Positions 35,344-42,770 of a stretch of 64,000 nucleotides of DNA are shown here, one piece after another (the stretch's first letter is position 1; each line of letters opens with the position of its first letter). This DNA is from Chryseobacterium sp. OSA05B (GTDB taxonomy: Bacteria > Bacteroidota > Bacteroidia > Flavobacteriales > Weeksellaceae), in assembly GCF_019970065.1 (NCBI RefSeq), contig NZ_JAHXYH010000001.1, forward strand, positions 1,178,001 to 1,242,000, in the 5' to 3' direction. A program made the translations under genes and the position numbers. The notes below the pieces were generated by a model. It was not told the origin of the DNA. It worked only from the letters and a program-made list of their open reading frames with translations, and did no database searches.

Positions 35344-35733
35344 ATGTCGGATATGCAAAAAGAAAAATTACGCGTCATCAGAAAACAAAAAGGCTATACC
35401 CAGCAGCAGATAGCTGATATTATCGCGACTGATGTATCCAACTACAGCAGAAAAGAAAGTGGAGATGTAAGAATTGTAAAAGATGAATGGGACAAAATTG
35501 CCCGTTTTCTAGATGTGACTGTAGAAGATATTTATGAGGATGAGGAAGCTAAAGTAGTTGTTAATTATGATCATCCTGTATTTAATGACAGCTCTTCTGG
35601 AAATGGGACTATGACTCAATTTCATAACATCTCTGCATCTATTATTCAGAGTTTGCAAGATTATATTGCCTTGCTGAAAGAAGAAAATGAAAGATTGAAA
35701 GAAGAATTAAGAACTCCGAAAGGAAGAAAATAA
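35344..35733 (+). CDS. XRE-family regulator with C-terminal coiled coil
   Basis: 129 aa from ATG 35344; a 20-residue upstream in-frame extension lacks family features. The helix-turn-helix is at about 8-60 (LRVIRKQKGYTQQQIADIIATDVSNYSRKESGD read in parts). The last 30 residues (LLKEENERLKEEL) are a coiled coil for oligomerisation. It may control the membrane operon upstream or act on its own target. A strong terminator follows. Confidence 0.85.
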   Translation: MSDMQKEKLRVIRKQKGYTQQQIADIIATDVSNYSRKESGDVRIVKDEWDKIARFLDVTVEDIYEDEEAKVVVNYDHPVFNDSSSGNGTMTQFHNISASIIQSLQDYIALLKEENERLKEELRTPKGRK

Positions 35734-35775
35734 CAGTTGAATTTTAAAAATACCTGTTCATTTATAAATTTTAAA

Positions 35776-35811
35776 ATCCCTGAATGCTTATCCGTATTCA
35801 GGGATTTTTTT
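35776..35811 (+). terminator. Intrinsic terminator of the XRE gene
   Basis: ATCCCTGAAT (35776-35785) pairs with ATTCAGGGAT (35796-35805), followed by a T-run. Confidence 0.87.
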
Positions 35812-35930
35812 CTTGTATTGTGTGTTTTTAACTACCGCGTCTTTTTGCTTCGCCAAAATCCACCCCTTCAAGGAAGGGGAATGATGCTCCTGCTTATGAT
35901 TGCGAGGAATATCAGGTGATTATTTTGTGG

Positions 35931-35959
35931 TGTTTCCAGCGGCGAAGCCGCTGGAAACA
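35931..35959. repeat. Perfect 13-bp GC-rich hairpin
   Basis: TGTTTCCAGCGGC (35931-35943) and GCCGCTGGAAACA (35947-35959) flank a 3-nt loop GAA. It lies just beyond the stop of the minus-strand hydrolase gene but has no T-run in that direction. It may end convergent transcripts or be a small dispersed element. Confidence 0.65.
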
Positions 35960-35965
35960 ATTCTA

Positions 35966-36760
35966 TTATAGTTTATCAATTGCTTTCAGGATCTCTTCTT
36001 TATTATTGACCAACCCTTGCAGGTGATCCCCTTTTGATTTGATGAATACTTTTGGCCCAGAAGCATTATCAAAAACCAGTTTCCCCTGTTCGTAGGGAAT
36101 GGTTTGATCTTCTCCTCCATGAATGACAAGCACAGGAAGCTTCCCTAACGCTTTTACATCTTCTTTAGCCGCATACGGTGAAACCATCGACTGCAGGATA
36201 AAATCTTTGTATTGAGGCGTAAAATGAGCAGCTATATCGGTGAAAGAGGACATTGGGCAGTCCAAAATCAGGCCTGATATTTTTGAAATATTATCTTTGG
36301 CAAGGTGAGCAGCGATCTGTGTTCCCAGGGAAGCTCCGTAGATATAGACTTTGGTACTTTTAATATCGGGTCTTTTCATCAGTTCATCAAAGAATTTCTG
36401 TCCGTCTTCCGAAACGTTTTTATGATTAGGTTTTCCTGTAGACAGTCCGTATCCTCTGAAATCAATCATCACTACCTGATAGCCTGCATCCACCAAAGGC
36501 TTGGTCATAAACTGATATGTTGTCACGTTTCCTGCTGCGCCATGAAAATAGAAAATCGTTTTTTTGATGTTTTTCGTGTTGGGTTTTACTATAAAAGCGG
36601 TGACTGTATCTTTATCAACCGACAAATTAATCTGTTCAGGTGTTTTAAATTCAAAAGGCTTCATCACTTTGCTTGGCTGATAAAATTTATCATCCATCTG
36701 CGCTTTTGAAAATACAGCGATAAAAAGGAATAATAATGAGAAGATTGAAATTGGTTTCAT
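35966..36760 (-). CDS. Secreted alpha/beta hydrolase
   Basis: 264 aa with a signal peptide (MKPISIFSLLFLFIAVFSKAQ). The alpha/beta hydrolase fold shows FYFHGAAGN (oxyanion), nucleophile elbow YGASLGTQ with Ser147 by count, HGGEDQTIP (acid) and a C-terminal SKGDHLQGL (His). It resembles the BAAT/acyl-CoA-thioester or dipeptidyl-peptidase-like hydrolases of Bacteroidota, but the substrate is open. A clear -7 element (TATCTTTG) lies upstream at 36783-36790. Confidence 0.85.
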   Translation of the reverse strand: MKPISIFSLLFLFIAVFSKAQMDDKFYQPSKVMKPFEFKTPEQINLSVDKDTVTAFIVKPNTKNIKKTIFYFHGAAGNVTTYQFMTKPLVDAGYQVVMIDFRGYGLSTGKPNHKNVSEDGQKFFDELMKRPDIKSTKVYIYGASLGTQIAAHLAKDNISKISGLILDCPMSSFTDIAAHFTPQYKDFILQSMVSPYAAKEDVKALGKLPVLVIHGGEDQTIPYEQGKLVFDNASGPKVFIKSKGDHLQGLVNNKEEILKAIDKL

Positions 36761-36782
36761 AAGTTTTAGTTTTATTATGAAC

Positions 36783-36790
36783 CAAAGATA
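36783..36790 (-). promoter_or_regulatory. -7 element TATCTTTG of the hydrolase gene
   Basis: On the minus strand TATCTTTG matches TAnnTTTG, 22 bp before the ATG at 36760. No -33 TTG is seen at the usual spacing. Confidence 0.5.
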
Positions 36791-36866
36791 TCCCGATTAC
36801 CGGCAGTTAAAAAAAATAGGTGACTGAGCTGTAAATATCCTTATCTGAACGGTAAATTTTTTTAGA

Positions 36867-37163
36867 CTAAATCTCCTCAAGTGGGTTCCAGAAAAGCTTT
36901 TTGAAATCTTTTATGCGGAGATTTTCTACGGTAATCCCTTCTGCTTCGAGTCTTTTCTGAAACTCAGGAACAGATAATACGCCTGAACTGGATATGACAC
37001 GGTGCGCCGGAACATCTTCAGGACATCCACCCATCGCTTTTCCTACATGACGGGAATGATTGGGATACCCTACCGCTTTAGCTATCGCCCCATAAGAGGA
37101 AACTCTTCCTTTCGGAATAAGCCTTGTAATCTCATAAATCTGTTGTTTGAAAATTTCGTCCAT
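36867..37163 (-). CDS. Alkyltransferase-like (ATL) protein with Ala at the Cys site
   Basis: 98 aa, the size of a stand-alone MGMT DNA-binding domain. It carries the helix-turn-helix (GRVSSYGAIAKAVGYPNHSRHVGKAMGGCP, read in parts) and the active-site motif as PAHRVISSSG. The usual PCHRV cysteine is replaced by alanine, so alkyl transfer is not expected. ATL proteins bind O6-alkylguanine lesions and route them to nucleotide excision repair. It is probably a functional ATL rather than a broken MGMT because the domain is otherwise intact. Confidence 0.9.
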   Translation of the reverse strand: MDEIFKQQIYEITRLIPKGRVSSYGAIAKAVGYPNHSRHVGKAMGGCPEDVPAHRVISSSGVLSVPEFQKRLEAEGITVENLRIKDFKKLFWNPLEEI

Positions 37164-37278
37164 AGCCAGGTGATCTGTTTATTGTATTGAAAATACAGTT
37201 AAAATGAATTTACAACCGTTTCTGCATCATTTTTGAATTCTTAATGATTCAATGATGTCTGATTTTAAATATAAAGAT

Positions 37279-37425
37279 ATGAAAAAATCATTTTTCAGGC
37301 TGCTGAATGCAGTGAATAAAAAGATGCTCCCAAAGTTGAGTAATAAAGATCCGAACCGTCTCAGTAAAATAGAGAAAGGAATTCTGGCCTACCGTTATTT
37401 TGTGCTGGTGAATTCCCTTGACTGA
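37279..37425 (+). CDS. 48-aa basic protein of unknown function
   Basis: An ORF of 48 codons from ATG 37279, MKKSFFRLLNAVNKKMLPKL..., ending ...YRYFVLVNSLD before TGA. It is strongly basic with a KDPNRLSKIEKGILAYRYF core that looks conserved-type for flavobacterial small proteins. It lies between two minus-strand genes and is followed immediately by a GC-rich repeat. No family can be named. Confidence 0.6.
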   Translation: MKKSFFRLLNAVNKKMLPKLSNKDPNRLSKIEKGILAYRYFVLVNSLD

Positions 37426-37590
37426 CCTCCGCGTGAGGGATATGGAGGGCGCGAGCGCAGCGAGCGGTACAGCGTACCGGAACGAAGTGGAGCCCGGAAC
37501 AGCCCGGGATTGGGGATTGGGTGGTGAGGGGCACGCTATAATGCATATTATATGTCTGAATGAGATTGCTTCGCTTTGCTCGCAATGACG
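37426..37590. repeat. GC-rich compound intergenic repeat
   Basis: A block far richer in G and C than its surroundings, with GGCGCGAGCGCAGCGAGCGG, the palindrome GGTAC-AGC-GTACC, and CCCGGAACAGCCCGGG. It ends with GAGATTGCTTCGCTTTGCTC, a word common to intergenic repeats of many bacteria. It carries no credible ORF. It seems to be an inserted repeat between the 48-aa gene and the deoxyhypusine-synthase-like gene. Confidence 0.65.
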
Positions 37591-37607
37591 GTGTGGGAAC
37601 ATAAAAA

Positions 37608-37633
37608 AACGCTTCAAAATGAATTGAAGCGTT
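37608..37633 (-). terminator. Intrinsic terminator of the deoxyhypusine-synthase-like gene
   Basis: AACGCTTCAA (37608-37617) and TTGAAGCGTT (37624-37633) form a stem; on the minus strand a T-run follows. Confidence 0.87.
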
Positions 37634-37657
37634 GATATTTTTATAAGAAACTTATTC

Positions 37658-38632
37658 TTAAGAATTTTCTAAGATGTAAGAGAACATCAATGGTGCACAG
37701 ATGGTAGCATCACTTTCAACGATGAATTTCGGTGTTGTGATATCCAGTTTACCCCAGGTGATTTTCTCATTCGGAACTGCTCCTGAGTATGAACCGTACG
37801 ATGTGGTAGAATCTGAGATCTGGCAGAAATAAGACCAGAAAGGAACGTCATGCATTTCCATATCCTGATAAAGCATCGGCACTACACAGATTGGGAAATC
37901 CCCAGCGATACCTCCTCCGATCTGGAAGAAACCAACTCCTTTTCCAGCTGAATTTTTAGTGTACCAGTCTGCAAGATACATCATATACTCGATTCCTGAT
38001 TTCATAGTTGTTGCGGTGAGCTCACCTTTGATACAGTAAGAAGCGAAGATATTACCCATCGTAGAATCTTCCCATCCCGGAACCACGATTGGAAGGTTTT
38101 TCTCAGCGGCAGCGATCATCCATGAGTTTTCTCTTGGAATTTCATAATACTGCTCAAGAACTCCCGAAAGGATCATTTTGTACATGAATTCGTGTGGGAA
38201 ATAACGCTCGCCTTTAGCTTCTGCATCTTTCCAGATATCAACGATATGCTTTTGAAGTCTTCTGAAAGCTTCCTCTTCAGGGATACATGTATCTGTAACT
38301 CTGTTTAACCCTCTTTCTAATAAAGCCCACTCATCCTGAGCTGTAAGATCTCTGTAGTGAGGAACTCTTTCGTAGTGAGAGTGCGCTACAAGATTCATCA
38401 AATCTTCTTCAAGGTTAGCTCCTGTACAAGAAATAAAATCAACTTTCCCCTGACGGATCATTTCTGCAAGGATCTTCCCCAATTCAGCAGTAGACATAGC
38501 ACCTGCCAAAGTGATCATCATTTTTCCGCCATCTTTAAGATGTGCAACATACCCCTTAGATGCATCTACCAATGCAGCCGCATTGAAGTGCAGGTAATAT
38601 TTCTCTATAAATTCAGAAATCGGTTTGCTCAT
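37658..38632 (-). CDS. Bacterial deoxyhypusine synthase-like enzyme
   Basis: 324 aa from ATG 38632; the longer frame is rejected because a full promoter lies at 38647-38675, upstream of this ATG. It shows the deoxyhypusine-synthase fold motifs: LAGAMSTAELGKILAEM, FISCTGANLEEDL, GGGIAGDFPICVVPML, and WGKLDI whose Lys295 aligns with the catalytic Lys of eukaryotic DHS (SWGKI). Bacteria lack eIF5A, so the true acceptor is probably a polyamine, for example in homospermidine- or spermidine-type synthesis. The reaction is inference. Confidence 0.9.
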   Translation of the reverse strand: MSKPISEFIEKYYLHFNAAALVDASKGYVAHLKDGGKMMITLAGAMSTAELGKILAEMIRQGKVDFISCTGANLEEDLMNLVAHSHYERVPHYRDLTAQDEWALLERGLNRVTDTCIPEEEAFRRLQKHIVDIWKDAEAKGERYFPHEFMYKMILSGVLEQYYEIPRENSWMIAAAEKNLPIVVPGWEDSTMGNIFASYCIKGELTATTMKSGIEYMMYLADWYTKNSAGKGVGFFQIGGGIAGDFPICVVPMLYQDMEMHDVPFWSYFCQISDSTTSYGSYSGAVPNEKITWGKLDITTPKFIVESDATICAPLMFSYILENS

Positions 38633-38646
38633 TTTTTTAATTTTTG

Positions 38647-38675
38647 CAAAGATAAAACTTAAAAACGGAATGCAA
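38647..38675 (-). promoter_or_regulatory. Promoter of the deoxyhypusine-synthase-like gene (TTG-N18-TATCTTTG)
   Basis: On the minus strand TTG (38675-38673), 18 bp, TATCTTTG (38654-38647): close to consensus spacing. It decides the start at 38632. Confidence 0.78.
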
Positions 38676-38758
38676 CATGAGTACTGAAAGAAACTCTTCC
38701 CTGAACATCCTTTTTTAACAAATGATAAATTGACCTGCATTCATTGGGGGAATATAAA

Positions 38759-38782
38759 AAGTACAGCCCTGGAGCTGTACTT
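38759..38782 (-). terminator. Intrinsic terminator of the Gre-family gene
   Basis: AAGTACAGC (38759-38767) and GCTGTACTT (38774-38782) form a stem; on the minus strand T's follow. Confidence 0.85.
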
Positions 38783-38809
38783 CTTCTAACAATATAGATT
38801 ACACAGGGG

Positions 38810-39190
38810 TTACCCGTGCCAAGATTCTACTTTTAAGATCTCAATCTTCCTTTCCCCGTCTTTAAAAGGCCAGTCGATGATATCTCCCACTTTATATCCT
38901 ACCGTTGCCAAAGCGATATCCGATAAGATGGAGTGTTTGTTTTTTGCCGGTTTAGCTTTTGCAGAAGCCACGAAAATATATTCATGTTCAAAATTCCGAG
39001 TGTGATCTTTAATTGTCACTTTTCTGTCAACCGTTACGATCTCAGCGGGAAGATCTCTTCTCAGCACCTGTTTCGCTTTTCTAAGCTCTTCAGCCAGTCT
39101 TTTTTCTTCAGGTATGCTCACTTTTTTTCTTCTGAGTGTATCTTTTATAGCATCATAAATTCCTGTGGTTACAATAATATGATTGGACAT
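38810..39190 (-). CDS. GreA/GreB-family transcription factor (short form)
   Basis: 126 aa. It starts with a short helical region and ends with the Gre C-terminal FKBP-like domain: HEYIFVASAKAKPAKNKHSILSDIALATVGYKVGDIIDWPF read in parts near 70-110. The N-terminal coiled coil is much shorter than in true GreA and lacks an acidic DxxE tip, so RNA-cleavage stimulation is unlikely; it resembles Rnk-like polymerase-binding relatives. Precise role unknown. Confidence 0.8.
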   Translation of the reverse strand: MSNHIIVTTGIYDAIKDTLRRKKVSIPEEKRLAEELRKAKQVLRRDLPAEIVTVDRKVTIKDHTRNFEHEYIFVASAKAKPAKNKHSILSDIALATVGYKVGDIIDWPFKDGERKIEILKVESWHG

Positions 39191-39315
39191 TTTTCATTTT
39201 TTTTAAATCAATGAATGCAGTTATTCCCAATGATCCAATGCAGGATTACACCTCTACTCAGTTTTTCTCCCGTAGAAAACTGCAAATTAATAGGTAAAAT
39301 TTATTGGAATACTTT

Positions 39316-39338
39316 CCCTGTCGTGGATCCTGACAGGG
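39316..39338. other. Hairpin in the 165-bp gap between the Gre-family gene and the next minus gene
   Basis: CCCTGTC (39316-39322) pairs with GACAGGG (39332-39338). A T-run is missing on both strands. The rest of 39191-39355 shows no gene. Confidence 0.5.
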
Positions 39339-39355
39339 CTTAATTGATAAAGTCC

Positions 39356-39526
39356 TTAGAACTCTTCAGAAAAGAATCTGTATGTAAATATAACAGCGAC
39401 AGCAAAAGACCATTGGAATGGCAGTCTGCAGATAAAGAAATAGGTGCTGTCATAGATTAAAATTATTAATACCCCTAAGATACTCAAAAATCCAGACATA
39501 TGAAAGAAAACCGCTCTTAAAACCAT
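39356..39526 (-). CDS. Putative 56-aa membrane protein downstream of arfB
   Basis: From ATG 39526: MVLRAVFFHMSGFLSILGVL... with two hydrophobic segments (about 6-28 and 30-49) and a charged end (YRFFSEEF). It follows the arfB stop by about 37 bp on the same strand, and an SD-like GGAGG stands some 29 bases before the ATG; a TTG further up is the alternative start. The plausible two-helix topology is the main support. It could be a chance ORF. Confidence 0.4.
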   Translation of the reverse strand: MVLRAVFFHMSGFLSILGVLIILIYDSTYFFICRLPFQWSFAVAVIFTYRFFSEEF

Positions 39527-39563
39527 ATCCACACACCTCAACTCGTATCCCGAATCTCCTCCC

Positions 39564-39956
39564 TTAAAACTTAAAATTTCTGTTCTCCTTCTTCTCGGAA
39601 ATTTTCTTTTTGGTATCCAGTCTTTTCTGTTTCTGTCCTTTGGAGGGTTTTGTTGCCACTCTTTTCTTGGGCACAATTAAAGCTTTATTGACGATATCAA
39701 TAATTTTTTCAATCGCTTTATTTTTGTTCATCAGCTGGGTTCTGCTTTCTGAAACTGTCAGGAACAAATAGCCTTGAGCATTGATCCTGTTTTTTAATTT
39801 AGTCTGAATGAGCTCCTTTTGGTATTCATTGAAAAATTCGGACTCAGCGACAGACCAGAGAACCGTTACAGCAGTTTCCACTTTATTGACGTTTTGGCCT
39901 CCTGCTCCACTGCTGCGGGAATTTTTAAAGCTGAGTTCTTTTGAGAAATCTTTCAT
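39564..39956 (-). CDS. arfB: Ribosome-rescue peptidyl-tRNA hydrolase ArfB
   Basis: 130 aa with the GGQ catalytic motif SSGAGGQNVNKVETAV (Gln in GGQ) and a basic C-terminal tail (KPSKGQKQKRLDTKKKISEKK) that enters the mRNA channel of stalled ribosomes. It hydrolyses peptidyl-tRNA on stalled ribosomes. Length and tail match ArfB (YaeJ) rather than full-length release factors. Confidence 0.93.
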   Translation of the reverse strand: MKDFSKELSFKNSRSSGAGGQNVNKVETAVTVLWSVAESEFFNEYQKELIQTKLKNRINAQGYLFLTVSESRTQLMNKNKAIEKIIDIVNKALIVPKKRVATKPSKGQKQKRLDTKKKISEKKENRNFKF

Positions 39957-39995
39957 AAGATAGAGACTGATAAATTAAAGAGTAAAGATAAAAGA

Positions 39996-41030
39996 TTATA
40001 AACTTTCGCTTATTATTTTATGAAGTTCTATTCGGTTTACTTTACCATTCGACGTTCTTGGGATCTTTTCAGTGAAAATAATTTCTTTGGGTTTGTGAAA
40101 ATTCTTTTCAAAAGGCATTTCAGAAATCTTTTCAATCAAACTTACGGATTCTTCTCCTTCTATGATCAATATTAATTTCTGTCCAAGACTTTCATCTTTT
40201 ATTCCGATGAATACGGCTTCGTTTGGAATCTCTCTTTTGACCAAAGCTTCCAGAGCTTCCGGGAAAACTTTCGCGCCTCCGGAATTAATAACGTTATCAA
40301 TTCTTCCCAAAAACCTAAACTGCTTTTCATTTTTAATTTCAACTAAATCATTAGTCTGCAGCACTTCAGCATTTACATTCGGAGCAAAGATCTTCAGGCA
40401 GCCTCTTTCATCCGTACTGATAGAAACGTTTTCAAAAGCCGTGAAATAATCTTCAGGTTCAGGCATCAGCTGTTTTAAAGCAATATGGGAAAGGGTTTCA
40501 GACATTCCGTACGTTTCAAAAATACGGTTTGACGTTTGGGAACGCTGAGCTGCTTGCTCAATTTTCTCTTTCAGGTTTTCGGAAACTGTAGCTCCGCCAA
40601 TGATTAAATTTTTAATCAAATGTAATTGTTCCAGCGAGTTTTCGACCTGAAGAGGAGTCATCGCGCAGAAATCTACTTCTTCATTTAAATGCTCTACAGG
40701 CTTCAAAGATGGCTCTGAAACAATCAGTTGTATTTTTCTTTCAATGGAACGAACGACCATCATTTTACCGGAAATATATTCTATAGGAAGACATAATAAA
40801 GCTTTATCGCCTTGTTTTAATCTTAAAAAATTACAGGTCATCACCGCAGAATTGACCATTTTCTTTTTCTCGATTTCAAAAACTTTTGGTATTCCTGTGG
40901 AACCCGAGGTCTGCACTTTTACCGTATTTCCATCAGAAAACCATTCGTCCAGAAATTTTTTGGTTTTCTGTTCAAAATCGGTTTGAAATGATAAATTATT
41001 AATATTGAGATTATTGAAGTCTATCCGCAT
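39996..41030 (-). CDS. menE: o-Succinylbenzoate-CoA ligase-like AMP-binding enzyme
   Basis: 344 aa, shorter than most ANL enzymes as in the flavobacterial MenE. Motifs: VQTSGSTGIPKVFEI (phosphate loop, near residue 40), IFETYGMSETLSHIA, and near the end RTSNGKVNRIELHK with the catalytic Lys of the C-terminal subdomain. It activates o-succinylbenzoate to its CoA ester for menaquinone, which would serve the cbb3 chain encoded at 48 kb. No other men genes are nearby, so the assignment rests on length and motif match. Confidence 0.82.
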   Translation of the reverse strand: MRIDFNNLNINNLSFQTDFEQKTKKFLDEWFSDGNTVKVQTSGSTGIPKVFEIEKKKMVNSAVMTCNFLRLKQGDKALLCLPIEYISGKMMVVRSIERKIQLIVSEPSLKPVEHLNEEVDFCAMTPLQVENSLEQLHLIKNLIIGGATVSENLKEKIEQAAQRSQTSNRIFETYGMSETLSHIALKQLMPEPEDYFTAFENVSISTDERGCLKIFAPNVNAEVLQTNDLVEIKNEKQFRFLGRIDNVINSGGAKVFPEALEALVKREIPNEAVFIGIKDESLGQKLILIIEGEESVSLIEKISEMPFEKNFHKPKEIIFTEKIPRTSNGKVNRIELHKIISESL

Positions 41031-41082
41031 GATTGTGGTACATAAAAAGTGATGTAAATGTAAAAAAAACTTTAAAAAGTTC

Positions 41083-41112
41083 TTGTATCTAAAGAAAAAA
41101 GCTGTAAATTTG
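41083..41112 (+). promoter_or_regulatory. Promoter of the first tRNA-Gln (TTG-N19-TAAATTTG)
   Basis: TTG at 41083-41085 and TAAATTTG at 41105-41112, spaced 19 bp: exact consensus. Confidence 0.85.
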
Positions 41113-41130
41113 CCTCACCAAAATAAAAAC

Positions 41131-41201
41131 AGACCCATGGTGTAACGGTAGCACTCTGGTTTTTGGTACCATCAGTTGGGGTTCGAATCCCTGTGGGTCT
41201 A
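41131..41201 (+). tRNA. tRNA-Gln (anticodon UUG)
   Basis: 71 nt: acceptor AGACCCA/TGGGTCT, D-arm GTGT/GCAC, anticodon loop TTTTGGT with anticodon TTG, and T-arm with GGTTCGAATCC. A C-U mismatch closes the anticodon stem at its outer pair. CCA is not encoded. The near-identical second copy follows 236 bp later. Confidence 0.96.
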
Positions 41202-41203
41202 CA

Positions 41204-41233
41204 AACCATTCTTTTTTAAGGATGGTTTTTTTT
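41204..41233 (+). terminator. Terminator of the first tRNA-Gln
   Basis: AACCAT (41204-41209) and ATGGTT (41222-41227) with a T-run; the same design follows the second tRNA. Confidence 0.8.
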
Positions 41234-41390
41234 GTTTTAAACATCTTTCGTTTCTATGATCCCTATCAATTAAAGTTATTTAAAAATAAACGGAAGGTAT
41301 CATCAAGTCGGAAAAATAAAACTTAAGTTATAAAAACCCAGACTTTTATCTTTTTTCACTTAAAAATTCCCGACTTTTTACGGGAGATTC

Positions 41391-41420
41391 TTGCCTGTAA
41401 AGAAAAAAATTGTAAATTTG
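41391..41420 (+). promoter_or_regulatory. Promoter of the second tRNA-Gln (TTG-N19-TAAATTTG)
   Basis: TTG at 41391-41393 and TAAATTTG at 41413-41420, spacing 19 bp, duplicating the first promoter. Confidence 0.85.
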
Positions 41421-41437
41421 CACCACCAAAATAAAGC

Positions 41438-41508
41438 AGACCTATAGTGTAACGGTAGCACTCCGGTTTTTGGTACCGTCAGTCGGGGTTCGAATCCCTG
41501 TGGGTCTA
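41438..41508 (+). tRNA. tRNA-Gln (anticodon UUG), second copy
   Basis: 71 nt: acceptor AGACCTA/TGGGTCT (one G-U pair), anticodon TTG in loop TTTTGGT, with a C-U mismatch at the outer pair of the anticodon stem as in the first copy. A few substitutions from copy 1 are confined to stems and arms. Encoded with its own promoter and terminator. Confidence 0.96.
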
Positions 41509-41510
41509 CA

Positions 41511-41538
41511 AACCATTCTTTTTTAGGATGGTTTTTTT
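41511..41538 (+). terminator. Terminator of the second tRNA-Gln
   Basis: AACCAT (41511-41516) and ATGGTT (41528-41533) followed by a T-run. Confidence 0.8.
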
Positions 41539-41662
41539 ATTTTTAATAATACCGAAATATTCTGTCTTAAAAAGTTTAAATCATTTATATTCCTGATCAT
41601 GTAAAAACCCCTCCATAAAAATTTATTCATTCTTACGAAGGAGTTGTTCCAATTATAAAATT

Positions 41663-42766
41663 CTACTTCAACAGATTCCCTGCAGGCTGCTGCTGCGTCA
41701 CACAATGGATCATTCCACCATTTTCATATAAGTTTCTCACATCTATTCCAATGACTTTTCGGTCAGGATACTGCTCCTGAATCATTGTATTGGCCACTTT
41801 ATCGTTTGGATCACCATAGTTTGGAACCAAAACCACCTTATTGGCAACATAGAAATTAATATAAGAACCTTTTTCTTCCAGCTGCTTTCCATAAGCGGTT
41901 TTTGCTTTATTTTTTGTGGCCGGCAGGTATATTTTTTTGTATTCCTTTCCGGCTGCATTGGATGCTGTATAGAGGGTATTGATATCTTTATCGGTAAGTC
42001 CCATCTCAAAAAGACCGTCCTCGTCCATTGTGATCATGGTCTTATGATTGATGAATTTCATGAACCCGTCGATATGCATATCGGTAACATCTAATCCTGT
42101 AACACCGTCAAGCCAGATCACCTTGGAAACACCGTAGTATTTTTCAAACATTTCCTCCGCTTCCTGCTGTGTAATTCCTTTTGTTCGGGTAGATCCTTTT
42201 TTCTGACTGATCACAGAACTTTTACAAGCCATCAGAACACCGTTTCCGTCGGTTTCTACAGATCCGCCTTCATTCACCATTTCATCATTCAGATCAATCA
42301 CTTTAATGCCCAGATCCGCTCCTATCCGCTGAGGAATTTTATTACAGTTTCCGGAGTCATACTTTCCTCCCCAGCCGTTGAACCCCCAATCTTCAATCAG
42401 TACTCGGCCGTTATTATCTTTCACGAAAATAGGCCCGTTATCTCTCACCCAGACATCATCGGTAGGATATACTTTGAAATCAACATTTTTTAAAGAGATT
42501 TTATTTTTTTCCAACAGATCAGAAATTCTTTTCTTTTCCGTGCCATCATAAGCAATGATATGAACTTTTTCCCCGGACTGAAGCTCACGTGTCATATCGA
42601 TCCATGTCTGTTCTATTCTTTTCCGGTATTCTGTGCCGTGCTGATGATGGTGTGGCCATTGCAGCCAGGTTCCTTCGTTAGGTGAAGATTCTTCTGGGAA
42701 GTGATACGTCTGTGCCATACAAAATGTTACATTAAATAAAAGAGTGAGTGCGAATAATTGATTCAT
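41663..42766 (-). CDS. Secreted agmatine deiminase family enzyme
   Basis: 367 aa from ATG 42766 with signal peptide (MNQLFALTLLFNVTFCMAQ); a TTG start further up is not needed. The guanidino-group hydrolase fold has the motifs WLQWPHHH, PTDDVWVRDNGPIFV, GFNGWGGK, GGSVETDG, TDMHIDGFMKF and the catalytic GGMIHCVTQQQPAG (Cys355). These match the agmatine deiminase/peptidylarginine deiminase (PPAD) family. Agmatine to N-carbamoylputrescine is the expected reaction, but export is unusual for the cytosolic enzyme and protein citrullination cannot be excluded. Confidence 0.87.
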   Translation of the reverse strand: MNQLFALTLLFNVTFCMAQTYHFPEESSPNEGTWLQWPHHHQHGTEYRKRIEQTWIDMTRELQSGEKVHIIAYDGTEKKRISDLLEKNKISLKNVDFKVYPTDDVWVRDNGPIFVKDNNGRVLIEDWGFNGWGGKYDSGNCNKIPQRIGADLGIKVIDLNDEMVNEGGSVETDGNGVLMACKSSVISQKKGSTRTKGITQQEAEEMFEKYYGVSKVIWLDGVTGLDVTDMHIDGFMKFINHKTMITMDEDGLFEMGLTDKDINTLYTASNAAGKEYKKIYLPATKNKAKTAYGKQLEEKGSYINFYVANKVVLVPNYGDPNDKVANTMIQEQYPDRKVIGIDVRNLYENGGMIHCVTQQQPAGNLLK

Positions 42767-42770
42767 ATCA

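Noticed and set aside
35841..35925. A short region that seemed a CRISPR-like or tandem repeat
   Set aside because: No repeated unit with spacers; only a single perfect hairpin at 35931.
38633..38740. Longer N-terminus for the deoxyhypusine-synthase-like protein
   Set aside because: A complete promoter sits between that start and the ATG at 38632.
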